Positions 32,541 through 40,493 of a DNA stretch of 57,587 nucleotides are shown here, piece after piece; the stretch's first letter is position 1, and each line of letters opens with the position of its first letter. This DNA comes from Darwinibacter acetoxidans_A (GTDB taxonomy: Bacteria; Bacillota; Limnochordia; Darwinibacteriales; Darwinibacteriaceae), in contig JBHGWS010000107.1 in assembly GCA_041936745.1 (NCBI GenBank), forward strand, positions 1-57,587, written 5' to 3'. Made by a program: the position numbers and the translations under genes. The notes beneath the pieces are model-generated. The model was not told the origin of the DNA and searched no databases. It was given only the letters and a program-made list of their open reading frames with translations.

Positions 32541-32936
32541 GTGAAGGTTTTGAACTTAAACACGACGAAGGATCAAGAGTTTTTGGATATCACAAGCCGG
32601 ATCCGGGATTTCGTTACAAAAGCAGCCTTCCAAAGCGGGCTCGTGACAGTATACGTCCCCCACACCACGGCGGCTGTCACGATTAATGAAAACGGCGATC
32701 CCCATGTAATTAGGGATATCATTACAAGCCTGAATCAAAGTTTTCCCGTGGATGGGGACTATCTGCACTTGGAAGGTAATTCCCATGCCCACATTAAAGC
32801 CTCTTTATTCGGCTCTTCCTGTACTCTGCTCGTTGCGCAAGGCCAACTACAGCTGGGCACGTGGCAGAGCGTCTATTTCTGCGAGTTCGACGGGCCCAGG
32901 CCCCGCCGCGTATTCTTAAAAACACTGCGAGCTTAA
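32541..32936 (+). CDS. YjbQ family (UPF0047) protein
   Basis: A 131-residue YjbQ-fold protein. VYVPHTTAAVTINENGDPHV is the family signature with a conserved His, then GNSHAHIKASLFGSSCTLLV with the second and third His, and LGTWQSVYFCEFDGPRPR near the end. Relatives bind a metal and phosphate and have weak thiamine-phosphate synthase activity in vitro; the true role is unclear. GTG starts right after the TAG of the methyltransferase, using a GGAGGTG inside that gene. Confidence 0.9.
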   Translation: MKVLNLNTTKDQEFLDITSRIRDFVTKAAFQSGLVTVYVPHTTAAVTINENGDPHVIRDIITSLNQSFPVDGDYLHLEGNSHAHIKASLFGSSCTLLVAQGQLQLGTWQSVYFCEFDGPRPRRVFLKTLRA

Positions 32937-32960
32937 AGGCCGCCACAGGCGGCCTTAAGC
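32931..32960 (+). terminator. Bidirectional terminator between yjbQ and the UPF0180 gene
   Basis: GGCCGCC-ACA-GGCGGCC core extended by GCTTAA / TTAAGC arms. It sits between two converging genes. The plus-strand flank reads TTTAG. Confidence 0.75.
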
Positions 32961-32961
32961 T

Positions 32962-33204
32962 TTAGTGCCTTCTCACCGCCTTTTTAACCTCAGCTAAAAT
33001 TTGGGCTTCGCTCAAACCCCGGGCCTCAATAATTGGCGCTTCGGTTGCAGTCCTTTGATCCCCAAGGTAGTTGTCGCTAAGGCCGCTGACCACAACTGCC
33101 GCAGCCTCTTTGCTACCTGTAAGGTCCGTTGTTTGAAAACCCCGCTCGTTTAAATACCTTTTGACATTGCCTAAATTCTCGTCGACTGCAATAATATGGG
33201 GCAT
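32962..33204 (-). CDS. UPF0180 (YkuS-like) family protein
   Basis: An 80-residue protein with the UPF0180 pattern. It has an HIIAVDENLGNVKRYLNERG start, a strand plus VVVSGLSDNYLGDQ, and a basic C terminus (AEVKKAVRRH). Function unknown; the family is common in spore formers. ATG 33204 has AAGGAAGG about 8 nt upstream. The frame continues upstream to 33300 but overlaps the gntR promoter, so the shorter start is preferred. It is divergent from gntR. Confidence 0.82.
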   Translation of the reverse strand: MPHIIAVDENLGNVKRYLNERGFQTTDLTGSKEAAAVVVSGLSDNYLGDQRTATEAPIIEARGLSEAQILAEVKKAVRRH

Positions 33205-33260
33205 TTGTACTTCCTTCCTTTCTCCCTTTTTAGGGTGCACAAAAATTTTAAAAATAGTAG

Positions 33261-33321
33261 TTGACAAATTTGCCAATCGCGTAGTATTATAATGGTGCAC
33301 TAGGGCACTGGTGCACCAGTG
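33261..33321 (+). promoter_or_regulatory. Promoter and palindromic operator of the gntR-ABC operon
   Basis: TTGACA (33261-33266) and TATTAT (33285-33290, 18-nt spacer) are followed by the 16-bp perfect palindrome CACTGGTGCACCAGTG (33306-33321). A further GGTGCAC copy overlaps it at 33294-33300 and another lies at 33234-33240. The layout suggests autorepression by the GntR protein. Confidence 0.75.
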
Positions 33322-33340
33322 TTAAAAGGAGGGATGCCGT

Positions 33341-33712
33341 TTGAACATTGACTTCAACACCGCATTTCCCATCTACCTGCAGATTATTGAAGAATTTAAG
33401 CGCCAAATTGCCGTGGGGGCTTTAAAACCCGGTGAAAAACTGCCTTCGCAGCGCGACTTAGCTGCGCGGCTGAAGGTAAACGCAAATACTGTGCAGAGGG
33501 TGTATCGAGAGATGGAACTTTTGGGTTTGGTAGATACTTTGCGGGGCCAAGGCACATTTATCCGTGAAGATGCCGCGCTGGTGGAACAAATGCGGGAAGA
33601 GATGCTCGCCAATCTGATCGATGATTTTATTCAAGCAATGCAGGCACTGGATTTGCAGGATGCAGAAATTATCAGTTTGCTGGAGAGCAGGCTGAACAGG
33701 GGTGATCGATAA
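33341..33712 (+). CDS. GntR-family regulator, YtrA subfamily
   Basis: A 123-residue transcription factor. It has a winged helix at residues 5-75 (PIYLQIIEEFKRQIAVGALK, GEKLPSQRDLAARLKVNANT, VQRVYREMELLGLVDTLRGQ, GTF). A short two-helix C-terminal dimerisation tail is typical of YtrA. It lacks an effector-binding domain of the FadR or HutC type. YtrA proteins repress adjacent ABC operons. TTG 33341 has AAGGAGGG about 7 nt upstream. Its stop overlaps the ATPase start by one base. Confidence 0.9.
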   Translation: MNIDFNTAFPIYLQIIEEFKRQIAVGALKPGEKLPSQRDLAARLKVNANTVQRVYREMELLGLVDTLRGQGTFIREDAALVEQMREEMLANLIDDFIQAMQALDLQDAEIISLLESRLNRGDR

Positions 33713-34419
33713 TGGAAAACGCTGTGTTCGCCGTGGCTGTGGAAAATCTCTCCAAACGCTATCCCAAAGTTGAGGCTTTAAAGGGTATTGATTTAAACAT
33801 TACCGCGGGGCAGATTTGGGGGCTTTTGGGGCCTAACGGCAGCGGGAAATCAACTTTTTTGAAATGCCTGATCGGTTTAGTGCAAAAAGATACGGGGAGT
33901 ATCCGAATTTTCGGTGAGCCGCTGTCCAAAAAGACAAAGGGGCAGACTGCCTTTGTGCCGGAGATTGATAATCTTTATCCTTGGATGACAGTCAGGGGCA
34001 CTTTGGATTTTACCGCGGCGTTTTATGACGATTGGAATGAAAAAAGGGCCGGGGAACTGCTGGAGTTTATGCGGCTCAATCCGTCCAAAAAGGTGAGTTC
34101 GCTTTCTAAAGGCATGCGGGCCCGTTTAAAGTTAGTCTTGGCCTTGGCCAGGGAGGCTCCCTTAATTCTCTTGGACGAACCTTTCAGCGGTATCGATCCG
34201 TCTTCCCGGGACAGGGTTTTGGGAGGAATTGCCCGCCAGTTTAAAAATGAGACGCAAACAATGATCATCTCAACGCATGCGGTGGGGGAAACAGAGCGTT
34301 TATTCGATTCGGTGATTTTCTTGGATGAAGGCCTCATCCGCTTGCAGGGAAACGCCGAGGGGCTCCGCACTAAGCATGGCAAGTCGGTTAATGATCTGTT
34401 TAAGGAGGTATTTGCCTAA
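33712..34419 (+). CDS. ABC transporter ATP-binding protein
   Basis: A 235-residue ATPase. Walker A is LLGPNGSGKST near residue 40, Q-loop region TAFVPEIDNLYPWMT, signature VSSLSKGMRARL, Walker B LILLDEPFSGIDPSS, and H-loop IISTHAVGETERLF. The short C-terminal tail resembles YtrB-like exporters. It pairs with the permease encoded next; their codons overlap (TAATG), so expression is coupled. Confidence 0.93.
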   Translation: MENAVFAVAVENLSKRYPKVEALKGIDLNITAGQIWGLLGPNGSGKSTFLKCLIGLVQKDTGSIRIFGEPLSKKTKGQTAFVPEIDNLYPWMTVRGTLDFTAAFYDDWNEKRAGELLEFMRLNPSKKVSSLSKGMRARLKLVLALAREAPLILLDEPFSGIDPSSRDRVLGGIARQFKNETQTMIISTHAVGETERLFDSVIFLDEGLIRLQGNAEGLRTKHGKSVNDLFKEVFA

Positions 34420-35174
34420 TGGTGGGATTTTTGCGTTTGGTAAGAAAAGATCTGGAAGCGATACGCTGGTCCACGGGCATTATCATGGGAGCTGTTTTGG
34501 GTTTGTTGGTTTTTCTCCGCTTTAAGCTGGCAGCCGGTTGGTCGGAGCAGCTGGTGAGTGTGTGGATGACGATCCCCCTGATGTTCCTCCCTTTTTGGCT
34601 TTTGTGGCAGAGCTTTCAGGGTTTGCGCACGGAATGGCGGGATGACACAATTTATACACTGTTGAGCTTACCCGTGCCCGGCTGGCAGGTTACCTTGGCG
34701 AAACTCACTACGGTTATTGTGGAGTACACTCTTTTGGCCGGAGTGATAGTTTTTGGGAACTTAATCTTAAATCCCCTTGTTAAAGGCTTTGCAGCGGAGT
34801 TTCCGGTCATGTGGTTAATTAGAAACGGGCTTTTGATTTATCTGACGCTACTTGGCCACATCGCCTTTTTTGTGGTGCTGATCCAGTTAGCTTTCGTGGT
34901 CAGCAAAATGGTCGGCAGGGTACAGGCCTTAGTGGCGCTTTGGGCTTTGTTTTTAAGCCTGTGGTTGACAACCAGGGTCGGCGAGCTTTTGGCACCGGCC
35001 TTCCGCTGGCTCCCGCCGATCCCCCTGCACCGTGTTTTTAAATTAGAGGAAATCGGGCGGGGCGCCGTAACCGCTAATATAGCTTTGGCACCGCAGGTGG
35101 GAAGATGGCTCCTGGCGTTTGCACTTTTTTGCCTAACCGGTTATTTATTGGAAAACTTCGTGGAAGCGAATTAA
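34419..35174 (+). CDS. ABC transporter permease
   Basis: A 251-residue membrane protein with about six hydrophobic helices (residues 22-36, 48-66, 100-118, 135-160, 166-184, 220-238). The N-terminal RLVRKDLEAIRWSTG and the EWRDDTIYTLLSLPVPGW loop fit ABC-2 type permeases. The exported substrate is unknown; YtrA-linked systems often answer cell-wall stress. It overlaps the ATPase gene and is followed at 12 nt by the DUF4097 gene. Confidence 0.85.
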   Translation: MVGFLRLVRKDLEAIRWSTGIIMGAVLGLLVFLRFKLAAGWSEQLVSVWMTIPLMFLPFWLLWQSFQGLRTEWRDDTIYTLLSLPVPGWQVTLAKLTTVIVEYTLLAGVIVFGNLILNPLVKGFAAEFPVMWLIRNGLLIYLTLLGHIAFFVVLIQLAFVVSKMVGRVQALVALWALFLSLWLTTRVGELLAPAFRWLPPIPLHRVFKLEEIGRGAVTANIALAPQVGRWLLAFALFCLTGYLLENFVEAN

Positions 35175-35186
35175 GGGGGGATTAAG

Positions 35187-36242
35187 GTGAAGATAAGAAG
35201 AATAACGCTGGCAGTTTTGCTGATCCTGACTCTCCTCTTTGCGGCGGACGTGAAATATTTCAGCGGCCTCCGCTCCATTGGTGGAAGACAGCCGGCAATC
35301 GAAATTGAGAAAAGTAAGGAGGAAGGCGTCACGGCCGGAAGAACCCGGGAATTCACTCACTCGAAACAGGAAATCACCAAACTGAAAGTGCAAAACCAGG
35401 GTGGGGAAATCATAGTTGAACAAGCCGCGGGTGACGAAATTAGCGTTGCCGTGGAAATCAAGGCTGTTGGGGCCGATCTCGAAGAGGCGGTAAGGAAGAT
35501 GGCCCGCTGGAGCGTAGATGAAAGCAGGCGAGGGGATTTAGTAAGCTACAGGGTTAGGGGTGAAGCGCCGGCGAAAGGGGAAAGGGAAGTTGAAGCGGCC
35601 TTTTTAATCAAGGTGCCCGCGGGCCTGGAGATTACCTTAGAGCAGGGATTCGGCGAAGTAACCGTTACGGGAGTGGCGGCTGATCTTAAGCTGGACGTTC
35701 GGCACAGTACCGCTGAGATTGCGGGCTTGGAGGGCATGCTTACAATAGCCAGCGGTTTTTCTGCCGTTAACCTCAAAGATATTTCAAGCCGAGTTGTCAT
35801 CGATGATTCCCATTCCGCCTATGACATTTCCGGCCTTTTAGGCGGGCTTGAGCTAACGAGCAGCTTTTCCACCTTCGCACTGCGGGATATTGCCGACAGC
35901 CTGGCCGTCAAGGATTCCCATTCAACTGTTGAAGTTTTTGGGTTTGCCGGTGGGATCGATGCAGTGACCAGTTTTTCTACTCTGCTGCTGCACGAAATTT
36001 CGGGCCCGGTGGTGATCGAAGATTCCCATTCGAAGATCAAGCTTGGCCTTCTGGAAACAGCGGGCGGCTATAATTTCGATTTGGATCTGGAGCACGGTAC
36101 TTTAACCGGTTCTATTCCGCCTTTCTTGGAAGTAGTGAAAGAGGATAATGAAACTTGGGCGCAAGGACGGCTGGGGCCGGGCGATACGGAAATTAGGCTG
36201 CGCACCAAATTTGGGGATCTAAAGCTTGATTTAATAGAATAA
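35187..36242 (+). CDS. DUF4097 beta-repeat exported protein
   Basis: A 351-residue protein with an N-terminal signal anchor (RRITLAVLLILTLLF). Residues about 45-150 form a strand-rich domain. From about residue 190 come three imperfect repeats of about 37 residues, each with a SFS-T motif and then a D-SHS motif (IDDSHSAYDISG, VKDSHSTVEVFG, IEDSHSKIKLGL). Such repeats form a beta-solenoid in DUF4097 proteins. It likely faces the cell envelope and shares the GntR-ABC operon. GTG 35187 has GGGGGG 5-6 nt upstream. Confidence 0.83.
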   Translation: MKIRRITLAVLLILTLLFAADVKYFSGLRSIGGRQPAIEIEKSKEEGVTAGRTREFTHSKQEITKLKVQNQGGEIIVEQAAGDEISVAVEIKAVGADLEEAVRKMARWSVDESRRGDLVSYRVRGEAPAKGEREVEAAFLIKVPAGLEITLEQGFGEVTVTGVAADLKLDVRHSTAEIAGLEGMLTIASGFSAVNLKDISSRVVIDDSHSAYDISGLLGGLELTSSFSTFALRDIADSLAVKDSHSTVEVFGFAGGIDAVTSFSTLLLHEISGPVVIEDSHSKIKLGLLETAGGYNFDLDLEHGTLTGSIPPFLEVVKEDNETWAQGRLGPGDTEIRLRTKFGDLKLDLIE

Positions 36243-36260
36243 GCTTTTTCTTTCTCAGAG

Positions 36261-36286
36261 AGCCGTGGGTTTTCCACGGCTTTTTT
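36261..36286 (+). terminator. Terminator of the gntR-ABC-DUF4097 operon
   Basis: AGCCGTGG / CCACGGCT stem followed by TTTTTT, 18 nt past the DUF4097 stop. Confidence 0.9.
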
Positions 36287-36345
36287 GGTATGATAACAAT
36301 AATTTTCCTAATAATAGGGGGGAGAATGAAAATGGGGGTCATGTA

Positions 36346-39300
36346 ATGAGCAGATATGTAACTATAGACGGTAATGAGGCGGCAGCCCACGCAGCTTATG
36401 CCTTTACGGAAGTAAGCGCTATTTATCCCATTACGCCATCTACGCCCATGGCGGAATTAGTGGACGAGTGGAGTGCCCACGGCAGGAAAAACATCTTCGG
36501 CGAGCCCGTGCGGGTTGTGGAAATGCAGTCGGAAGCGGGGGCCGCGGGCGCCATGCACGGCTCTTTGGCCGTCGGCGCCTTGACCACGACATTTACCGCA
36601 TCCCAAGGGCTTTTACTTATGATACCGAACATGTATAAAATGGCGGGTGAGCTTTTACCCGGGGTATTTCATGTCAGTGCCCGGGCAGTCGCGGGCCATG
36701 CTTTATCCATCTTCGGCGATCACTCCGATGTCATGGCCTGCCGCCAGACGGGTTTTGCCCTTTTGGCCGCGGCCAATGTGCAGGAAGTTATGGATTTTGC
36801 CTGCCTTGCCCACTTAGCTTCCTTGAAATCCCGCATCCCCTTTCTCCATTTCTTCGACGGTTTCCGCACATCTCACGAGTATCAAAAAATTAAGCCCTTA
36901 GACTACGACACGCTGGCAGGTTTATTGGACTATGAGGCTTTGGCGGAATTTAGAAAAAGGGGCCTTAACCCCAACCGGCCCGTGACGCGGGGTAGTGCCC
37001 AAAACCCCGATATCTATTTCCAAGGTAGGGAAGCGGCCAACCACTTTTATGCTGCCGTACCTAAAATTGTAGAAGATTACATGGGGGAATTAGGTAAACT
37101 GACGGGCAGGAAGTACAACCTCTTTGACTACTACGGCCACCCCCAAGCGGAAAAAGTCATAATTGCCATGGGCTCCGTTTTGGATACGGCGGAAGGCACC
37201 ATCGATTATCTTACGGCTCAAGGTGAAAAGGTGGGCCTAATCAAGGTCCGCTTGTACCGGCCGTTTTCCCGCACCCACTTTCTTGCGGCACTGCCTAAAA
37301 CGGTTAAAAAAATTGCCGTTTTAGACCGCACCAAAGAGCCCGGCTCCCCGGGCGAGCCGCTTTATTTAGACGTCGTGAAAGCCTGCCGGGGTTTAGATGC
37401 CGATCTTTTAATCAGGGGAGGCAGGTACGGCCTCGGTTCCAAAGAAACCAGGCCGGCACATATCCGCGCCGTCTTTTTGCATTTGGCTGAAGAGAACCCC
37501 AAAGACAGATTTACCATCGGCATCATCGATGATGTGACGCATACTTCGCTGGACGAGGGAGAACCTTTAGAGATTACACCTGAAGGTACGATTAACTGCA
37601 AGTTTTGGGGATTGGGCTCTGACGGTACGGTCGGGGCAAACCAAGGTGCCGTGCGCATTATCGGTGAATACACCGATTTATATGCCCAAGCTTATTTCTC
37701 CTACGACAGTAAAAAATCCGGCGGCACGACAGTGTCACACCTCAGATTCGGCCCCGAGCCCATTAAGGCCCCTTACTTTGTGGATCACGCGGACTACATC
37801 GCCTGCCACAACATGGCTTTTGTCAACAATTACGATCTGTTGAAAGGGATCAAGCCGGGCGGTATTTTCGTTTTAAACTGCCCCTGGGAAGGGGAAGAGT
37901 TGGAAACACACCTGCCGCCGCTTTTAAAAAGGTCCATCGCCAGGAACAATGTCCGCTTTTTCACCATCGATGCGGTCAATATTGCCGGAGAGTTAGGTTT
38001 AGGCAACCGCATCAACATGGTTATGCAGGCGGCTTTCTTCAAACTCGCTCGGGTAATTCCCGTCGATAAAGCCGTCCGCTATTTAAAAGAGTCGGTGGAA
38101 ACCCTTTACGGCAGGCAGGGTGAAAAGGTAGTAGCCATGAACCATGCCGCCATTGACCGAGGTATCACGGCTTTAAAGGAGGTTGCCGTTCCCGCCTCTT
38201 GGCTGGAAGCGAGTGAGCAGCCGGACAACGAGCCGGCGGCTGTGCCCGCTTTTGTTGCTGAGATTCAAACCCCCATGATGCGCCACGAAGGTGACGATCT
38301 GCCCGTAAGTGCCTTTTTGGGCAGGGAAGACGGCACCTTCCCCAACGGCACAACGGCTTATGAAAAGCGGGGGATCGCCGTAATGATCCCCCAATGGCAG
38401 CCCGATCGGTGTATTCAATGCAACCAATGTTCTTTTGTCTGCCCTCATGCGGTGATCCGCCCCTTCTTGCTGTCAGAGGCCGAGGCAGAGCGGGCGCCGG
38501 CCGATTTTACCACCATAAAAGCAGTGGGCCGGGGCTTAGAAGGCTTGGGCTACCGCATTCAGGTGAGCCCTTTGGATTGTACGGGGTGCGGTAACTGTGC
38601 CGATGTCTGCCCCGCTCGGGGCAAAGCTTTAATAATGGAGCCGGCGGAAGGGGAGATTGAGGCGCAGGAAGAAAACTGGGAATTCAGCCAAGAAATTGAG
38701 CCAAAGGCTCATTTAACTAATTGGCAGACTTTAAAGGGCAGCCAATTTAAAACACCCCTCTTTGAATTCCACGGGGCCTGCCCGGGCTGCGGTGAAACAC
38801 CTTATCTTAAGCTTTTAACGCAGCTTTTCGGTGAGCGCATGCTCATCGCCAATGCCACGGGCTGTTCTTCCATTTACAGCGCCAGTGCCCCTTCCTTTCC
38901 CTACACGGTGAATGAAGCGGGCCGCGGGCCCGCCTGGGCCAATTCCCTTTTTGAAGACAATGCGGAATACGGCTACGGCATGCTTTTGGGTGCAAAGCAG
39001 CTGCGGCACAAACTGCGCAAGTTAGTTGAAGGGCTTTTAAAAAACACTGTCACGGCTGAGTTAGGCGATGCCTGCCGGGCTTGGCTTAAAGGCTTTGAAG
39101 ATCCGAAAGCCGCGGATAAAGCGGGCGCGGCGATCGTTGCGGCCTTAGAAAAGATGGGCCCTAATGCAAATTCAAAGGCTAAGGAAATTTTGGCGTTAAA
39201 AGAGCATTTCGGCCGGGTTTCCCAGTGGATTATCGGCGGCGACGGTTGGGCTTATGATATCGGTTACGGCGGCCTGGACCATGTCTTGTCCTTAGGCGAA

Positions 39301-39870
39301 GATGTGAATGTTTTGGTGATGGATACAGAAGTCTATTCCAATACGGGGGGCCAATCTTCCAAGGCAACGCCCACAGCGGCAGTGGCTAAATTTGCCGCGG
39401 CGGGCAAGAGAATCCGTAAAAAAGATCTGGGGCGCATGGCCATGACTTACGGTTATGTTTACGTAGCCCAAATCGCCTTAGGGGCTAATATGAACCACTG
39501 TATCAGAACGATCATTGAAGCGGAAAGCTACCCCGGCCCTTCTCTTTTGATTGCCTACTCGCCCTGCATCAATCACGGTATCCGCACGGGGATGGGCACC
39601 AGCATCCTGCAGCAAAAAAGAGCCGTTGAAGCCGGTTATTGGCACCTTTACCGCTATAACCCCAAGCTGAAAGAGGAAAACAAAAACCCCTTCAGCCTCG
39701 ATTCCAAAGAGCCTTCTTCTTCGTTTCGTGATTTTCTGGAAAGCGAGGTTCGCTACGCATCTCTGATGAGGCTTTTCCCAGATGTTGCGGAAGAGCTGTT
39801 CAGCAAGGCGGAAGAAGATGCCGCGGAGCGGCTGAGGGAATACCAGCGGCTGGCGGCCGCAGAGTATTAA
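36346..39870 (+). CDS. nifJ: Pyruvate:ferredoxin (flavodoxin) oxidoreductase
   Basis: A 1174-residue single-chain PFOR. It oxidises pyruvate and CoA to acetyl-CoA and CO2 and reduces ferredoxin. Domain order: domain I EVSAIYPITPSTPMAE; domain II to about 415; the gamma region with GTVGANQGAVRIIG; two [4Fe-4S] sites CIQCNQCSFVCPHAV near residue 690 and CTGCGNCADVCPARG near 750; the TPP domain with ACPGCGETPYLKLL, NATGCSSIY, GGDGWAYDIGYGG and DTEVYSNTGGQ. ATG 36346 has GGGGG seven nt upstream. It stands alone between terminators and is likely the main pyruvate-oxidising enzyme. Confidence 0.97.
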   Translation: MSRYVTIDGNEAAAHAAYAFTEVSAIYPITPSTPMAELVDEWSAHGRKNIFGEPVRVVEMQSEAGAAGAMHGSLAVGALTTTFTASQGLLLMIPNMYKMAGELLPGVFHVSARAVAGHALSIFGDHSDVMACRQTGFALLAAANVQEVMDFACLAHLASLKSRIPFLHFFDGFRTSHEYQKIKPLDYDTLAGLLDYEALAEFRKRGLNPNRPVTRGSAQNPDIYFQGREAANHFYAAVPKIVEDYMGELGKLTGRKYNLFDYYGHPQAEKVIIAMGSVLDTAEGTIDYLTAQGEKVGLIKVRLYRPFSRTHFLAALPKTVKKIAVLDRTKEPGSPGEPLYLDVVKACRGLDADLLIRGGRYGLGSKETRPAHIRAVFLHLAEENPKDRFTIGIIDDVTHTSLDEGEPLEITPEGTINCKFWGLGSDGTVGANQGAVRIIGEYTDLYAQAYFSYDSKKSGGTTVSHLRFGPEPIKAPYFVDHADYIACHNMAFVNNYDLLKGIKPGGIFVLNCPWEGEELETHLPPLLKRSIARNNVRFFTIDAVNIAGELGLGNRINMVMQAAFFKLARVIPVDKAVRYLKESVETLYGRQGEKVVAMNHAAIDRGITALKEVAVPASWLEASEQPDNEPAAVPAFVAEIQTPMMRHEGDDLPVSAFLGREDGTFPNGTTAYEKRGIAVMIPQWQPDRCIQCNQCSFVCPHAVIRPFLLSEAEAERAPADFTTIKAVGRGLEGLGYRIQVSPLDCTGCGNCADVCPARGKALIMEPAEGEIEAQEENWEFSQEIEPKAHLTNWQTLKGSQFKTPLFEFHGACPGCGETPYLKLLTQLFGERMLIANATGCSSIYSASAPSFPYTVNEAGRGPAWANSLFEDNAEYGYGMLLGAKQLRHKLRKLVEGLLKNTVTAELGDACRAWLKGFEDPKAADKAGAAIVAALEKMGPNANSKAKEILALKEHFGRVSQWIIGGDGWAYDIGYGGLDHVLSLGEDVNVLVMDTEVYSNTGGQSSKATPTAAVAKFAAAGKRIRKKDLGRMAMTYGYVYVAQIALGANMNHCIRTIIEAESYPGPSLLIAYSPCINHGIRTGMGTSILQQKRAVEAGYWHLYRYNPKLKEENKNPFSLDSKEPSSSFRDFLESEVRYASLMRLFPDVAEELFSKAEEDAAERLREYQRLAAAEY

Positions 39871-39873
39871 AAA

Positions 39874-39897
39874 AGCAAAGGGGCGCGCCCCTTTGCT
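39874..39897. terminator. Bidirectional terminator after PFOR
   Basis: A perfect 24-nt palindrome (arms AGCAAAGGGGCG / CGCCCCTTTGCT) is flanked by CATTTTTG on the plus strand and by A-rich sequence (T-rich on the minus strand). It ends both the PFOR gene and the converging small gene. Confidence 0.85.
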
Positions 39898-40085
39898 CAT
39901 TTTTGATTTTGGTTGACCCATTCCCTGGCCAGCTCCACGTCGAGAACGTTGGGCAGGGGTACTTTGGAGACGGGTTTTTCCCCCGCAACGTTGGCCCAAG
40001 CGGCCGTGGAGTGTTTTTCAATGGGCGCATAGCAGTTGTTTCGCCGACAATACTTAAACAGCCTTACTTTTTTAGTTTCGGCCAC
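39897..40085 (-). CDS. Small Cys-containing protein, possible spore-surface family
   Basis: A 62-residue protein. It has a basic N terminus with a CRRNNCYAP cysteine pair, then HSTAAWANVAGEKPVSKVPL and LAREWVNQNQK. The AAWAN...KPVSxVPxP...AxEWVxxN pattern resembles a small clostridial family annotated as CDIF630_02480-type spore surface proteins; this is from memory, not a search. GTG 40085 has AAGGGAG about 10 nt upstream. It converges on PFOR and is divergent from the M-box. Confidence 0.6.
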   Translation of the reverse strand: MAETKKVRLFKYCRRNNCYAPIEKHSTAAWANVAGEKPVSKVPLPNVLDVELAREWVNQNQK

Positions 40086-40161
40086 CTAAACTCACTCCCT
40101 TAAATCTAGTTTGGTGCAAAGCCGGTGCCCCTATTCTTCTGGGTGTGGGCTTAGGATAAAT

Positions 40162-40190
40162 TTGACAAAGGCCAAAATGAGGTATAGACT
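40162..40190 (+). promoter_or_regulatory. Sigma-A-like promoter of the M-box
   Basis: TTGACA (40162-40167), 17-nt spacer, TAGACT (40185-40190), inside a TATAGACT context. Confidence 0.7.
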
Positions 40191-40206
40191 GGACACGAAA
40201 TCGATA

Positions 40207-40377
40207 TTCCGGTAGGTAAGGCTACCACGGGGATTTGGGTTGCTGCCGCGAAATGATGGAGACATCATCAGCAGGTTAACAGGCTTTGTCGAAAACAAGG
40301 CATAGCCTAACGCAATTTCATGCCCTCTGGAGCTAAAGCTCGAACGGTGGGGGTGGCGGATTTTGCCGCTCGGCTAT
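40207..40377 (+). ncRNA. M-box (ykoK) magnesium riboswitch
   Basis: M-box blocks are seen in order: CCGGTAGGTAAGGCTACC, TGCTGCCGCGAAA, ATGATGGAGACATCATCAGC, AGGTTAACAGG, AACAAGGCATAGCCTAACGC, and GGAGCTAAAGCTC near the 3' end. The GTAGGTAAGGCTACC and GCTAAAGCTC elements are diagnostic. High Mg2+ should compact the aptamer and allow the following terminator to form. The gene downstream is an MgtA-type pump, as expected. Confidence 0.93.
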
Positions 40378-40388
40378 TATAGAGATGG

Positions 40389-40424
40389 TCCATGCCATTG
40401 TTTGTGCTTTGGCATGGATTTTTT
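40389..40424 (+). terminator. Expression-platform terminator of the M-box
   Basis: TCCATGCCA / TGGCATGGA arms (40389-40397, 40410-40418) followed by TTTTTT. Confidence 0.92.
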
Positions 40425-40493
40425 GCTGCCTAAAATTATTTTAGGAGAAAACGGAGCTGAGTAGGGGGAAAATAAAAAGCAGGAGGGGTAGCA

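Noticed and set aside
36346..39870. PFOR gene as a fusion with an extra ferredoxin
   Set aside because: The two [4Fe-4S] motifs are the normal internal ferredoxin-like domain of single-chain PFOR; total length is standard.
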